From JBHJOF01 sp050330055 (GTDB taxonomy: Bacteria; Pseudomonadota; Alphaproteobacteria; Kiloniellales; JAKSDN01), in assembly GCA_050330055.1 (NCBI GenBank), contig JBHJOF010000017.1, positions 1 to 40,686 on the forward strand: 40,686 bases of DNA, given 5' to 3'. Of the stretch, positions 1 through 8,254 are shown piece after piece. Position numbers and translations under genes: made by a program. Positions within the stretch are counted from its first letter, which is position 1, and every line of letters starts with the position of its first letter. A model generated the notes under the pieces. The model made no database searches, was not told the origin of the DNA, and saw only the letters and a list, made by a program, of their open reading frames with translations.

Positions 1-1702
1 GCGGGTCGTCGTTGCGGGCGAAGGGCATGAAGGCGCGCTTGATTTCGGCCGCGGACATGCCGATTCCGCTGTCGGCGACGGTGATACGGATGTCGGACTT
101 GCCCGCGGTCGCGGAGAGCCGCACGCTGCCGCCCGCCGGCGTGTACTTGACCGCATTGGACAGCAGGTTCAGCAAAATCTGCTTGAGGGCGATGGGATCG
201 GCCTCGAGCCTGAGGCCGGGCTGGCTCAAGGTGACCTCGAGCGTGACCCGCGCGGCCTCGGCTTCGCCTTGCAGCAGCTTGGCGGCGTGCGCGAAGGTCT
301 CGGCAAGGTACAGCGGCTCGGGCCGGAACTCGAGCTGCTCGGACTCGATACGGGCGAGATCGAGAAGCTGATCGATCAAGGACAGCAGGTGCTCGCCGCT
401 CCTGACGATATCGCTCGCATAGTCCGCATAGCGCGCCTGTGCCGCGGGGCCGAAATGCTGATCGCGGATGACCTGCGAGAAGGCGATGATCGCGTTGAGC
501 GGCGTGCGCAGGTCGTGGCTGAGGTGCGCGACGAAGTTGCTCTTCGCTGCATTGGCCTGCAGCGCCTGGTCGCGCGCACGCAGCATTTCGTTGCCGCGGC
601 GCGACAGCCTTTCCGCCATGGTATCGAACTGGCGCGCCAGCTCGCCGAGCTCGCAGGGCGCCTTGCTTGCGCCGGTGCGGGCATCCTCCACGCCGGACGC
701 GAGCGCCCGCGCCGCCAGGGCGATGCGGCGCGCCGTGCGCAGCACGAGCCATTCGGCGCTGAGCCATGCCAGCGGCACCCCGAGTGCGACCGAGGCGACA
801 AGGGCGGTGACCCAGTAGTAGACCCACTGCCGCACGGGAGCCAGGACCACGTCGCGCGGAATGCCGACGACGACAATAGCGCTGCCCGGATCCAGGCGGG
901 CAAAGCCATAGAAGCGCGGAACGTCGTCGAGGCCCGGCATTTCGGCGACCCCTTCCGGCTGGACCGAGAGCGCATTGAGGAAGGGCTGGTCGGTCAGGTC
1001 GTGGCCGATCTCTGTGTCCGTGGTGCTCGAGAGCACCGTGCCGTCGTCCTCCAGGACGATCGCTACCGATCCAAGGGGCAGACCCGCCTGTGCCAGGCGC
1101 GCGCTCATCGCACTCAGCTCGATGCCGGAAACGAGGAAGGACAGCAGGCTGCCGTCGTCGTCGAAGATCGGCAGCACGATGGGCATGACCGGCAGGCCGC
1201 TGACGCGTCCGATCTGGTACTCGCCGACCTCGATGGTGCCCGATGCGAGGGCGCTTTGCACGACCTCGTCGTGCCAGAGATTGACGCTTTCCCGGAGCTC
1301 CCGATGGGCGCAACGCACATTGCCGGCCGCATCAGCCACGTAGAGCGAGGCCATCCAGCGGTGGCTCTGCTTCACCCGTGCCAGGATGCCGGTGCAGCGC
1401 TCCGGCTCGAAATGCCGCACACTCTGCGCCTGACCGAGCACGGCCATGACGGTCTCCATGGTATCCAGCATCACCTGCTGCTGCTTTGCGGTTCCGCGCG
1501 CGGCCTGCAGGACCCGGTCCTGGGCATCGAGCCGGACCTCCTGCAGCCTCTGCGAGCCCTGCCAGGCCAGGAGCATGGCCGAAGGGGCGAGGGCGATCAG
1601 CAGAATGACGACAAAGCGCGTCCGCAGGCCGAAGGCCTTGCGAAGGCGTGGGCTGTCGCTGCCGCTGGACTGTGGCAGACCTGACGTTGACGCGATGGCC
1701 AA
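1..1702 (-). CDS. Sensor histidine kinase (3' end outside the window)
   Basis: Membrane sensor kinase; about 567 residues are visible and the C-terminal part of the ATPase domain lies beyond the left edge. In order: a first membrane segment near residues 29-48, a periplasmic sensing region of about 240 residues, a second membrane segment near 293-315, a HAMP-like linker, then the phosphoacceptor domain with the H-box SHDLRTPLNA (His at about 396), the N-box NLLSNAVKYT (Asn about 516) and the G1 box DSGIGMS followed by FMPFARN. This order is that of a classical class I kinase such as the PleC/DivJ-like kinases of Alphaproteobacteria; the ligand cannot be inferred. The start chosen is TTG, because an in-frame stop lies 15 bases upstream and GAGAGG sits 8 bases before it. 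No ATG is available there. A CtrA-type box lies about 60 bases upstream. No response regulator is visible in the window, and a link to the polysaccharide genes is only positional. Confidence 0.9.
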   Translation of the reverse strand, partial: MAIASTSGLPQSSGSDSPRLRKAFGLRTRFVVILLIALAPSAMLLAWQGSQRLQEVRLDAQDRVLQAARGTAKQQQVMLDTMETVMAVLGQAQSVRHFEPERCTGILARVKQSHRWMASLYVADAAGNVRCAHRELRESVNLWHDEVVQSALASGTIEVGEYQIGRVSGLPVMPIVLPIFDDDGSLLSFLVSGIELSAMSARLAQAGLPLGSVAIVLEDDGTVLSSTTDTEIGHDLTDQPFLNALSVQPEGVAEMPGLDDVPRFYGFARLDPGSAIVVVGIPRDVVLAPVRQWVYYWVTALVASVALGVPLAWLSAEWLVLRTARRIALAARALASGVEDARTGASKAPCELGELARQFDTMAERLSRRGNEMLRARDQALQANAAKSNFVAHLSHDLRTPLNAIIAFSQVIRDQHFGPAAQARYADYASDIVRSGEHLLSLIDQLLDLARIESEQLEFRPEPLYLAETFAHAAKLLQGEAEAARVTLEVTLSQPGLRLEADPIALKQILLNLLSNAVKYTPAGGSVRLSATAGKSDIRITVADSGIGMSAAEIKRAFMPFARNDDP

Positions 1703-2009
1703 CCCCGCTACCTCTCAATTCCGCGCATGGCAAAGGGGGAATTAACCTTATGCGCCGGCCGGGGTTAACGAAGTCTTAAAGGCGGCGCCTGGGGAGCTTC
1801 GGTAGGGGGCCGGTCGAGGTGGTCGGAAAGCTTCCGACGGACAGGGTCGGGCGATACGGAGTGGCCGCGGGTGATCCATCGAGGCGCCATGATGCGACTT
1901 CGCATGTGCCGGATACAATAAAAAGTTGCTGAATTGCGATGCGAAAGTCTATCTGCAATAGCAATCACTATTTCGTGCGTCGTTCTCATTTCCATGATGC
2001 TGCCGGCAC
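1703..2009. other. Divergent intergenic region, kinase / methyltransferase
   Basis: About 300 bases between two divergently read genes. It contains the CtrA-type box at 1764-1779. I see no convincing small gene. The right half, from about 1910 to 1990, is richer in A and T and could hold the promoter for the methyltransferase, but no clear -35/-10 pair stands out. Confidence 0.4.
1764..1779 (-). promoter_or_regulatory. Consensus CtrA-type box upstream of the sensor kinase
   Basis: Read on the - strand the sequence is TTAA, seven bases, TTAAC, which is the full consensus for the alphaproteobacterial cell-cycle regulator CtrA. It lies 62 bases before the TTG start of the kinase, in a suitable place to control it, and about 230 bases before the divergent methyltransferase. 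A second TTAACC lies at 1742-1747. The match is exact, but the motif is short and AT-only, so binding is an inference. Confidence 0.5.
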
Positions 2010-2990
2010 TTGGAGCACCAAATCTATTCTGGGAACGTACTGACGCCAGCTGGTGGATCGCGGGTGGGATACGCCGCGACTGCTTGCCTCGTTGAACCTT
2101 TCTCTTCGCTGGCCGTTATCGCTGTTGCCTGCGCTTCGTCCAACTTACTGCTGGGGCGGCTGGAGATTGTGCAACACATACGCCTCAAGGCTATCTTTCA
2201 GCCCGGCCGGCTGATCAGCCACGCTTGGCGGCGGATTGGGGTCGGTCCGTTTCGCCTTCGGCTGGCGTTCGACGCGGTCGAGCGGCCGCACTACGCTTAC
2301 GGGATGTACAACGGTGCATTGCTGGCCAGCCGTCTTGGCTACAAAAAGCTCAGCGTCATAGAGTTCGGCGTCGCTGGCGGCAACGGTCTGCTGGCGATGG
2401 AGCGGCTGGCACGGGAAGTCGAGATGGAATGGCCCGTCGAGATCGAGATCTACGGCTTCGACATGGGACAAGGCTTGCCGCCGCCGGCCGATTACCGTGA
2501 CCTGCCGTTCGAGTATCAGCATGGCGAGTTTCGCATGGATGAAGACAAGCTGCGGGCCCGGCTGAGCCGCTCGCAGTTGGTGTTGGGCAATGTCCGGGAC
2601 ACCGTGCGCCGCTTCCTCGCCGATTTCGGTCCCGCGCCGATCGGCTTCGTGGCGATCGATCTCGACTTCTACTCATCGACGCGTGATGCCCTGACCCTGT
2701 TCGACGCAGACCACCGGTATCTCTTGCCTCGGGTGATGTGCTACTTCGATGACATAGTCGGCGCGGACTGGGTGATGTTCAACGAGCATCTGGGCGAGCT
2801 GCTGGCCATCAAGGAGTTCAACGAGACCCACCAGCACCGCAAGTTGGCCCCGATCCATCAATTGCGTCACAAGCGTGTGATCGAGCGGGTTTGGAACGAC
2901 AAGATGTACGCGCTGCACGATTTCCAGCATCCGCGCTACAACGACCACATCCGTCCGAAGCCGGCGGCAACGGTGAAGCTAAGGGGCTAG
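2010..2990 (+). CDS. TylF-like SAM-dependent methyltransferase
   Basis: Predicted class I methyltransferase using S-adenosylmethionine. The SAM-binding loop IEFGVAGGNG lies near residues 117-126 and the conserved acidic motif AIDLDFYSS near 215-223; this pair, with the closing DD in YFDDIVG, resembles the macrocin O-methyltransferase (TylF/MycF) group often found in sugar and polysaccharide loci. The substrate is unknown, and O-methylation of a sugar is an inference from context. The start given is TTG and is weak: no good ribosome site precedes it, the first 50 residues are unlike the family, and a GTG at about 2166 within the stretch before QHIRLKAIF is a plausible later start. The gene stands alone and is followed by a compound palindrome. 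Confidence 0.8.
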   Translation: MEHQIYSGNVLTPAGGSRVGYAATACLVEPFSSLAVIAVACASSNLLLGRLEIVQHIRLKAIFQPGRLISHAWRRIGVGPFRLRLAFDAVERPHYAYGMYNGALLASRLGYKKLSVIEFGVAGGNGLLAMERLAREVEMEWPVEIEIYGFDMGQGLPPPADYRDLPFEYQHGEFRMDEDKLRARLSRSQLVLGNVRDTVRRFLADFGPAPIGFVAIDLDFYSSTRDALTLFDADHRYLLPRVMCYFDDIVGADWVMFNEHLGELLAIKEFNETHQHRKLAPIHQLRHKRVIERVWNDKMYALHDFQHPRYNDHIRPKPAATVKLRG

Positions 2991-3191
2991 AGCAAAATCC
3001 GTTCACTCGTGATCACGGTGCAGGCCCTCATGCTTCGACAGGCTCAGCATGAGGGGCTTGTGCCGTTCCGGCACAAGCCCACCTCACCCTGAGCTTGCCT
3101 GCCTGCGCGAAGCCGTAGCTTCGCTTCGGCGAAGGCAGGTCGAAGGGTGAGGAGAGCTACGCCGATCCGATCCGAACGGAACACGCTCTAG
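2988..3191. repeat. Compound nested palindromic intergenic element
   Basis: About 200 bases built from nested inverted repeats. The outer arms are TAGAGC...CCGTTC at 2988-3004 and GAACGG...GCTCTA at 3174-3190. Inside lie CCTCATGC...GCATGAGG (3026-3054), a perfect GGGCTTGTGCC/GGCACAAGCCC hairpin (3054-3080), and CCTCACCCT...AGGGTGAGG (3082-3152), the last with its own inner CTGCC/GGCAG and GAAGC/GCTTC arms. The CTTCGACAGGCTCAG motif is common in intergenic palindromes of Alphaproteobacteria. It sits at the end of the methyltransferase gene and could fold as a terminator for both converging genes. It encodes nothing. Confidence 0.75.
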
Positions 3192-3299
3192 CTGGCGACA
3201 AGCCCAATCCCGACGCCGGCTGATCGGCCGGCGCCCTTTGTCGCGTCGACGAGCTCCGGCCTGACTGTCAGCTGCATGAATGACCGTGGGTTAACGAGG

Positions 3300-4346
3300 C
3301 TAGGCGGCGCGGCTGTGGTCCCAGCGCAGATGCTGGTCGACCTGTTGCTTCTCCAGCAGATGCTTAAGCTGCTTCAGCCGGATGAATCTGCGGGAGTCGA
3401 AAGCCTCGTCGGCGAGGCCGCCGTCGCGCAGCCAGCGGGCGATCTCCTCGCAGCCGCGCTCCAGGGTCCAGGCCGGCGCGAAGCCGGGCAGGCGGTCACG
3501 GCTCTTGGCGAAGTTCACGCGGTAGGAGCGGGGATCGTTGCCGGCCTCGCCGGTGATCTCCAGCTTGGCGCCGCCGGCCAGCGCAGCCACCGCCTGGGCG
3601 ATGTCCTTGACCTGGTAGTTGGCGTCCTGGCGGCCGATGTTGAAGGCTTGGCCTGCGACCTTGTCAGCCGGAGCCTCGACCGCAGCGACGCAGCCCGCGG
3701 CGATGTCCTCGATGTGAGTGAGCGGGCGCCAGGGCGTGCCGTCCGACAGGACGCGCACCACATTGTGCTGATGCGCCCAACCGAAAAGGTTCTGCACCAC
3801 CAGGTCGAAGCGGGTCCGGCCGCTCAGGCCGAAGGCGGTGGCGTTGCGCAGGAAGACCGGCTCGAGCCCCTTGGCCATGAGCTCGGTCAGCGCCGCCTCG
3901 GTGTCGACCTTCGACTGCGCATAGGCCGTGAGCGGGGCCATCATTGCCGTCTCGTCGACCAAGCCTTCGATGCCGGAGCTGCCGTAGATCGAGCAGGACG
4001 AAGCGAAGGCAAAGCGCCGCACGCCGGCCTCGAGCGCCGCCTTGGCCACGCGCTTGGCGCCGCCGGTGTTGATGTTGTGGGTCAGCGCGGGATCGAGCTC
4101 GCCCATGGGGTCGTTGGAGAGCGCCGCGAGGTGGACGACGGCGTCGAGCCCCTCGAGGTCGCGCGCGTCCACGTCCCGGACGTCCTTGACGACCTCGGAG
4201 TCGGGTCGCATCAGGCGCGACTCGTCGCTGACGCAGTCGGCGAAGTAGCCGATGTCGAGGCCCTTGACCGTGTGGCCGGCTTCCTTCAGCTGCCGCACGA
4301 CCGAGGGGCCGATGTATCCCAGATGTCCAGTCACGAGCACGCGCAT
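3300..4346 (-). CDS. NAD-dependent sugar epimerase/dehydratase
   Basis: Extended short-chain dehydrogenase of 348 residues, expected to epimerise, dehydrate or reduce a nucleotide sugar in the cytosol. The NAD-binding loop TGHLGYIG is at residues 6-13, the DVRD motif near 55-58, the catalytic serine region FASSCSIYG at 114-122 and the YAQSK (Tyr142, Lys146) pair that completes the active site. A typical HIEDIAAG motif follows in the second half. The ATG start is preceded by AAGGAGA at a good distance. The precise sugar cannot be read from the motifs; the closest general group is UDP-glucose 4-epimerase/dTDP-glucose dehydratase-like proteins. It lies 217 bases downstream of the initiating sugar transferase on the same strand and may be cotranscribed with it. 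Confidence 0.9.
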   Translation of the reverse strand: MRVLVTGHLGYIGPSVVRQLKEAGHTVKGLDIGYFADCVSDESRLMRPDSEVVKDVRDVDARDLEGLDAVVHLAALSNDPMGELDPALTHNINTGGAKRVAKAALEAGVRRFAFASSCSIYGSSGIEGLVDETAMMAPLTAYAQSKVDTEAALTELMAKGLEPVFLRNATAFGLSGRTRFDLVVQNLFGWAHQHNVVRVLSDGTPWRPLTHIEDIAAGCVAAVEAPADKVAGQAFNIGRQDANYQVKDIAQAVAALAGGAKLEITGEAGNDPRSYRVNFAKSRDRLPGFAPAWTLERGCEEIARWLRDGGLADEAFDSRRFIRLKQLKHLLEKQQVDQHLRWDHSRAA

Positions 4347-4385
4347 TGCGAAACGTCTCCTTGAGCGGCGGGGTGGGGCCTGAGG

Positions 4386-4529
4386 CTAGGCAAAAATACG
4401 CAATCGTCCCGGCAAGGCGACAGCCATGGCCCGGCGGTCCGCCTCCGACAGAATGGGGCTTCCTCGGTCCTTCGGCCAGTCGGTCGGATGGAATGTGGCC
4501 CGCTTCGTGCCGGCCGGATTTTCGGTCAT
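4386..4529 (-). CDS. Possible small protein (47 residues), hypothetical
   Basis: A short open frame between the initiating transferase and the epimerase on their strand. It starts ATG with AGGT seven bases upstream, begins MTENPAGTKRATFHP and is rich in charged residues with no membrane segment or known motif. It would fit as the middle gene of a three-gene run, but length and composition alone do not prove coding. I do not recognise it. Confidence 0.25.
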   Translation of the reverse strand: MTENPAGTKRATFHPTDWPKDRGSPILSEADRRAMAVALPGRLRIFA

Positions 4530-4563
4530 GCTGTCTACCTGACTATGTCGAGGCCAATTCCAG

Positions 4564-6096
4564 TCAGTAGGCGTTCTGATCGTCCCAGACGACCCGCAGC
4601 GTCTTGAGGATGATGCGCAGGTCAAACCCGACAGACCAGTTGTCTATGTAGTAGAGATCGTGCTCGACGCGGTGCTGGATCTTTTCCAGCGTGTCGGTTT
4701 CGCCGCGCCAGCCGCAGACCTGCGCCCAGCCGGTGATGCCCGGCTTGACGCGATGGCGGGCGGCGTAGCGGTCGACCACCTCCTCGAAGTGGCGGCCCTC
4801 TGAGCGCAGCGCCAGCGGATGCGGCCGTGGCCCGACGATCGACATATCGCCTTTCAGCACGTTGAGCACCTGCGGCAGCTCGTCGAGGCTCGACTTGCGC
4901 AGGAAGCGGCCGAGGCGGGTGATGCGGGGGTCGTCCTTCGAGGCCTGGCGCGAACCGTCCTGACTGCCTGCGTTGTGGTACATGGAGCGGAACTTGAAGA
5001 CCTCGATCGGCTGGTCGTTGAATCCGTAGCGCTTCTGTCGGAACAGCACGGGACCGGGCGAATCGAGCTTGATCGCCACGGCGATGATCAGCATCAGCGG
5101 ACCCAGGAACAACAGTATGGCAAGCGCGATCACCCAGTCCTCGACAGTCTTGGCGGCGTACGACCAGCCCGAGATGGGGCGGTCGAAGAGATGCAGCATC
5201 GGCAGGCGGGCGTCGGTCGTGGTCGAGCGGTCGAGGAAGTTGAAGCCGATCAGATCGGGAGCGAGACGAAGCTGGATCGGTTTGACCGCGAGCTGCTTGA
5301 TGAGCGTGAGCAGGCGTTGCTCGGCGCTCCAAGGCAGGGCGATGATGACGACGTCGACGCGATGCGACTCGGTGAACTTCAGCAGGGCGCTGGTATCACC
5401 GAGGACGTCGTAGCCGGCGACCTTGGCGGGCACCCGGTCCTTGCGGTCGTCGAAGAAGCCGAGCACGTTCAGATAAGGCGCACCGAACTGCTGCAGATGC
5501 TTGGCCAGACGCTCGCCATGCTGGCCGGCGCCGACGATCACGGCATGGCGCGCGAAACGGCCCTGCGCCGCCAAGCGAGAGATGCGTGGGGCGATGACCA
5601 CGCCGCCAAACCACAGGGCGATGACCGTGGACATCCACCAGCTGACGGTCCAGACGCGGGAATACTCGGCGGACGTCTTCGAGATGAAAGTAAGCACAAT
5701 CAGGATTACGACCGTGAGCGTCCAGGCACCAAGCAGGCGCTGGAAGCGCCGCGTGCCCTCGAGGACGCTCTTCTCCTGATAAAGGCCGGCAAAGTGGAAA
5801 GCGCCGGCGCCGATCAAGGTACCCAGAAAAATTGGGGCGAGATAGCGTTCGCTGAAGTCGTAGCCGTGTACTAGGTGGTAGACCAAATCGCAGGCTAGGC
5901 CGAGCACGATGATCGCGGAAACATCGTAGAGGCGGAGCAGGCCGGTAACCATCGTCAACGAAAGCGGCCGCGGCCCCACGGGCCGGAGGCCGACGTCCAA
6001 AGTCTGCGTGCTGCTGTTGGCCATGGCTGAACCCGCCTGAGCCCCTGTTGCTTGTTGAGACTTCCCGTTCACCCTACTGGCTGCTATCTCCGACAT
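4564..6096 (-). CDS. Undecaprenyl-phosphate sugar phosphotransferase (WcaJ/ExoY-type)
   Basis: Integral membrane enzyme that transfers a hexose-1-phosphate, usually glucose or galactose, from its UDP form to undecaprenyl phosphate, starting repeat-unit synthesis on the inner face of the membrane. The 510-residue product has four N-terminal membrane segments (about 57-75, 86-104, 125-138, 152-170), a Rossmann-like middle domain beginning VIVGAGQHGERLA, a further membrane segment near 325-345, and the catalytic bacterial sugar transferase domain with KFRSM, DDPRITRLGRFLRKSSLDELPQ, VGPRPH and KPGITGWAQV. This is the full length for WcaJ-type proteins. The ATG start has AGGA seven bases upstream; a longer TTG frame to 6171 lacks a good site. 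A CRP-like palindrome lies about 125 bases upstream. Confidence 0.95.
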   Translation of the reverse strand: MSEIAASRVNGKSQQATGAQAGSAMANSSTQTLDVGLRPVGPRPLSLTMVTGLLRLYDVSAIIVLGLACDLVYHLVHGYDFSERYLAPIFLGTLIGAGAFHFAGLYQEKSVLEGTRRFQRLLGAWTLTVVILIVLTFISKTSAEYSRVWTVSWWMSTVIALWFGGVVIAPRISRLAAQGRFARHAVIVGAGQHGERLAKHLQQFGAPYLNVLGFFDDRKDRVPAKVAGYDVLGDTSALLKFTESHRVDVVIIALPWSAEQRLLTLIKQLAVKPIQLRLAPDLIGFNFLDRSTTTDARLPMLHLFDRPISGWSYAAKTVEDWVIALAILLFLGPLMLIIAVAIKLDSPGPVLFRQKRYGFNDQPIEVFKFRSMYHNAGSQDGSRQASKDDPRITRLGRFLRKSSLDELPQVLNVLKGDMSIVGPRPHPLALRSEGRHFEEVVDRYAARHRVKPGITGWAQVCGWRGETDTLEKIQHRVEHDLYYIDNWSVGFDLRIILKTLRVVWDDQNAY

Positions 6097-6221
6097 CACC
6101 GCATCCTGTCGGTGTTGCGCCCTGGACCGATGAGCGGCGGCTGACCGCGAGCTTCCCTGAGCCCAGGGCAAAACCCATTTAACTATTGCCTCAAGATCGT
6201 AGCGCTATGCCGTGATTTGTG

Positions 6222-6237
6222 TGTGACCAGCATCACC
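6222..6237. promoter_or_regulatory. CRP-like palindrome upstream of the initiating transferase
   Basis: TGTGA, six bases, TCACC: nine of ten positions match the classic CRP half-sites TGTGA-N6-TCACA. It lies about 125 bases before the ATG of the - strand sugar transferase. The flank ATTTGTGTG is shared with the second site at 9591-9606. Which CRP/FNR-family regulator would bind is unknown. Confidence 0.4.
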
Positions 6238-6512
6238 ATTGATGCAGATCACCAAAGACCCCCTGACCTTCATCTGCAGATCATCGTCAGCATCTCCGAT
6301 TCGCCGCGTATCGCACCACCCTGGGCATGCGCCCGGCCATGCGCTGGCGTTGCGGTCCTTCGCGATGTCCCCCTCGATGTGACGCCTCTCCAAGCGACCC
6401 AAGCGACGCAGCGGCTTCGATCGATCTCGGCTTCCCGTCCCATGTAGCGGCGCAGGGCACAGCCCGAGCGGCAGGTTCGATTACTAGGGCAGAGCCAAGG
6501 GTTGATTTGGAG

Positions 6513-6529
6513 ATGGTTAAATTAACCAT
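6513..6529. promoter_or_regulatory. Perfect AT-rich palindrome, possible operator
   Basis: ATGGTTAA, one base, TTAACCAT: two perfect eight-base arms around a single A, inside a short AT-rich island in otherwise GC-rich sequence. The symmetry and position, 400 bases from the sugar transferase and 600 from the next + strand gene, would suit a dimeric regulator. The regulator is not known and chance is possible. Confidence 0.3.
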
Positions 6530-7072
6530 AATTGAGATCAAGCACACCCGCATCTGTATCAAAATACGAACAAATAATCAAGGTGTATTTCATCTTTCCG
6601 GGACTTTCGGGGGCGGCTTGCCGAGCAATGGCGTCCATTTATACTTAATGCACAGGCTAGCCGCGCCTGATCTTGCCGGCGATCTTCTGTCCATCGTTCG
6701 GGTCAGCAGTGGACGTTGCGCGTCGGCCGTGAATATAGCACCAAGGCCAGCACTACTAACGCCGGATCGCGCGGTCATGTCCGGCGCAGGACAAGGTTGC
6801 GGTCGGACTGTGACCGGAACGCAACAGAAGCCGGCAAGGGGCCGTTCACAGCACTTTGGCCAGGATGCCCGCGCGGCCGCTGCGCCGGCTTCGAGAGCAG
6901 GGCAGGAACAGCTTGCAGGCAATCGCGCGTCGCGGGGTGCCGGGCTGAGCAGCGCCCCGCGGCAGAGGCCATGCAGAACCATCCCCAGTGAGCGAAGATG
7001 GCCTCTGCACCGCACGCATTCGGTGACGGCACCTTAAGGTTTTGTTAACCCGCGGCGGAAAAGCTGTCGTCA

Positions 7073-7100
7073 GCCGAATCCAAGTGGCCGAATCCAAGTG
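7073..7100. repeat. Two tandem copies of a 14-base unit
   Basis: The unit GCCGAATCCAAGTG occurs twice head to tail with no mismatch, followed by a partial third GCCGA. It lies directly before the ribosome site of the small membrane protein gene at 7125. It may be a replication slippage product or a paired binding site. Confidence 0.6.
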
Positions 7101-7124
7101 GCCGAGTCGCAGCGGAGTCTGCTT

Positions 7125-7283
7125 ATGCCATCCTTCTTGCCCAGCATCGGACGCAGCCCCGTTCCCCTTTCACCGGCCGCCGCGAGCGTGTCTGTCTGGC
7201 CGACACGCAAGCGTCTGCTTTTCGTGATCGGTTCATCCACGCTGCTCTGGTACCTGATCGTCCGCTTGGCGATCACCATCTAG
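7125..7283 (+). CDS. Small single-pass membrane protein, unknown function
   Basis: A 52-residue protein. The N-terminal half is Ser/Pro/Ala-rich; the motif WPTRKR is followed by one membrane segment (LLFVIGSSTLLWYLIVRLAI) running almost to the C-terminus, so the positive residues should stay in the cytosol. The ATG start has GGAG seven bases upstream, which is better than the in-frame GTG at 7098. It converges with the peptidoglycan-binding gene, with only 47 bases between their ends. I do not recognise a family. Coding is supported by the ribosome site, the clear membrane segment and the basic flank. Confidence 0.6.
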   Translation: MPSFLPSIGRSPVPLSPAAASVSVWPTRKRLLFVIGSSTLLWYLIVRLAITI

Positions 7284-7330
7284 CCGGCAGCCGAAGCGGT
7301 TCGGCCATGCCGGTCTCCGGCTTGGCGGGG

Positions 7331-8254
7331 CTATTCCTGCCGTTCAAGGAGCTGGAGCAGCTGGGGGCTCGGCTCGCCGTTCACCGTGTAGTTGTTGTTG
7401 CGCTGGTAGTTCTCGATCGCCGTTCTTGTCTGCGGCCCCATCAGTCCATCGACCGGCCCCGGGTCGTAGCCCAGGTCGAGCAGGCGGGCCTGAATCTCGG
7501 CGATCATCTGCCGCCGCTCCGACGCATACTGCGCCACCCCCGCGTCGGCCTCGGAGACGGCCGCGCCCGCCGCCTCCGCAGGTGCCGCAGTGGGGGTCCC
7601 AGTGGGCGCCTCCGTGGATGTCCCCGTAGAGGCTCCGGTAGGCGCCGATTCGGGGGACGACTCGCCCGACAGCGTGGCGACTTCGCTCGACGAATCCGAG
7701 CTCGGCGTCGCGCCATCGCTGCCGGTCTCGCCGTTCGCCTGCAGAGCTTCCTGGCCGGACTCGCCGGTCGCCGCGGCCTCGCCTACGGCGCGCCCGGTCT
7801 CGGTCGCGGCATCGTCGGCCTGCGCAAGGCCGCTGGCCGAGTCGGGCTCAGCGGCGGCAGTCAGGCGGGCGGTGCCGGCATCGTCCGCCTCGAAGCCCGT
7901 CAGGTCGACCTCGCTACCGCCTATGACGAGCTGCTCCAGGCGCCAGCATTCGCGCCGGTCGGTCGCGTCACAGAGGCGCGCCACCAGGGCGCTGTAGGGA
8001 TGCGTGGCTGACTCGCCGGCGACCTGGCGCAGCACGATCCTGCCGGTCACCATCCAGTGGTCCGGCTGGGCATCTGCGGTCACTTCGGGCTCAACGAATC
8101 TCACCGAGGACTGAGAGCCGATCGCGGCCCAAACCAGACTATTGGCCCACTCGATGGTCACCTGGTCCTCGAACGACTGTTTGAGGTAGCTTTGGGCGAA
8201 GTAGGCTACCACCAGGAAGACAAGCAGGCCCATAAACAATATCAATCGTTTCAT
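7331..8254 (-). CDS. Membrane-anchored peptidoglycan-binding domain protein
   Basis: The 307-residue product starts with a membrane anchor (residues about 4-22, LILFMGLLVFLVVAYFAQ), followed by a periplasmic region of about 110 residues, a long low-complexity linker rich in Ala, Ser, Thr, Glu and Pro (about 130-235), and a C-terminal peptidoglycan-binding type 1 domain with the signature IQARLLDLGYDPGPVDGLMGPQTRTAI. The expected role is to hold the protein against the cell wall; the N-terminal domain itself is unrecognised. The first Met is preceded by AGAAC-like sequence without a strong ribosome site. A role in envelope or polysaccharide attachment is possible but only from position. Confidence 0.85.
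   Translation of the reverse strand: MKRLILFMGLLVFLVVAYFAQSYLKQSFEDQVTIEWANSLVWAAIGSQSSVRFVEPEVTADAQPDHWMVTGRIVLRQVAGESATHPYSALVARLCDATDRRECWRLEQLVIGGSEVDLTGFEADDAGTARLTAAAEPDSASGLAQADDAATETGRAVGEAAATGESGQEALQANGETGSDGATPSSDSSSEVATLSGESSPESAPTGASTGTSTEAPTGTPTAAPAEAAGAAVSEADAGVAQYASERRQMIAEIQARLLDLGYDPGPVDGLMGPQTRTAIENYQRNNNYTVNGEPSPQLLQLLERQE

Larger units (their letters stand above)
6097..7124. other. Long intergenic region (about 1 kb) between divergent genes
   Basis: No convincing gene: the open frames here have poor codon patterns, many Arg, Pro, Ser and Cys residues, and no motifs. It holds a CRP-like palindrome (6222-6237), a perfect AT-rich palindrome (6513-6529), a local drop in GC around 6490-6600, and a 14-base tandem repeat (7073-7100). 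The left part must contain the promoter of the sugar transferase. The GC-rich stretch 6700-7020 may be remnant sequence, but I recognise nothing in it. Confidence 0.5.

Noticed and set aside
269..1684. 471-codon open frame on the + strand across the kinase gene
   Set aside because: It is antisense to a kinase with H, N and G1 boxes in correct order; the + frame has no motifs.
3276..4364. 362-codon open frame on the + strand opposite the epimerase
   Set aside because: It is a mirror frame of a gene with intact NAD-binding and YxxxK motifs.
6327..7037. Long open frames on both strands in the 1 kb gap
   Set aside because: No motifs, poor composition (Arg, Pro, Ser, Cys), no ribosome sites, and overlapping frames on both strands as expected in GC-rich DNA.
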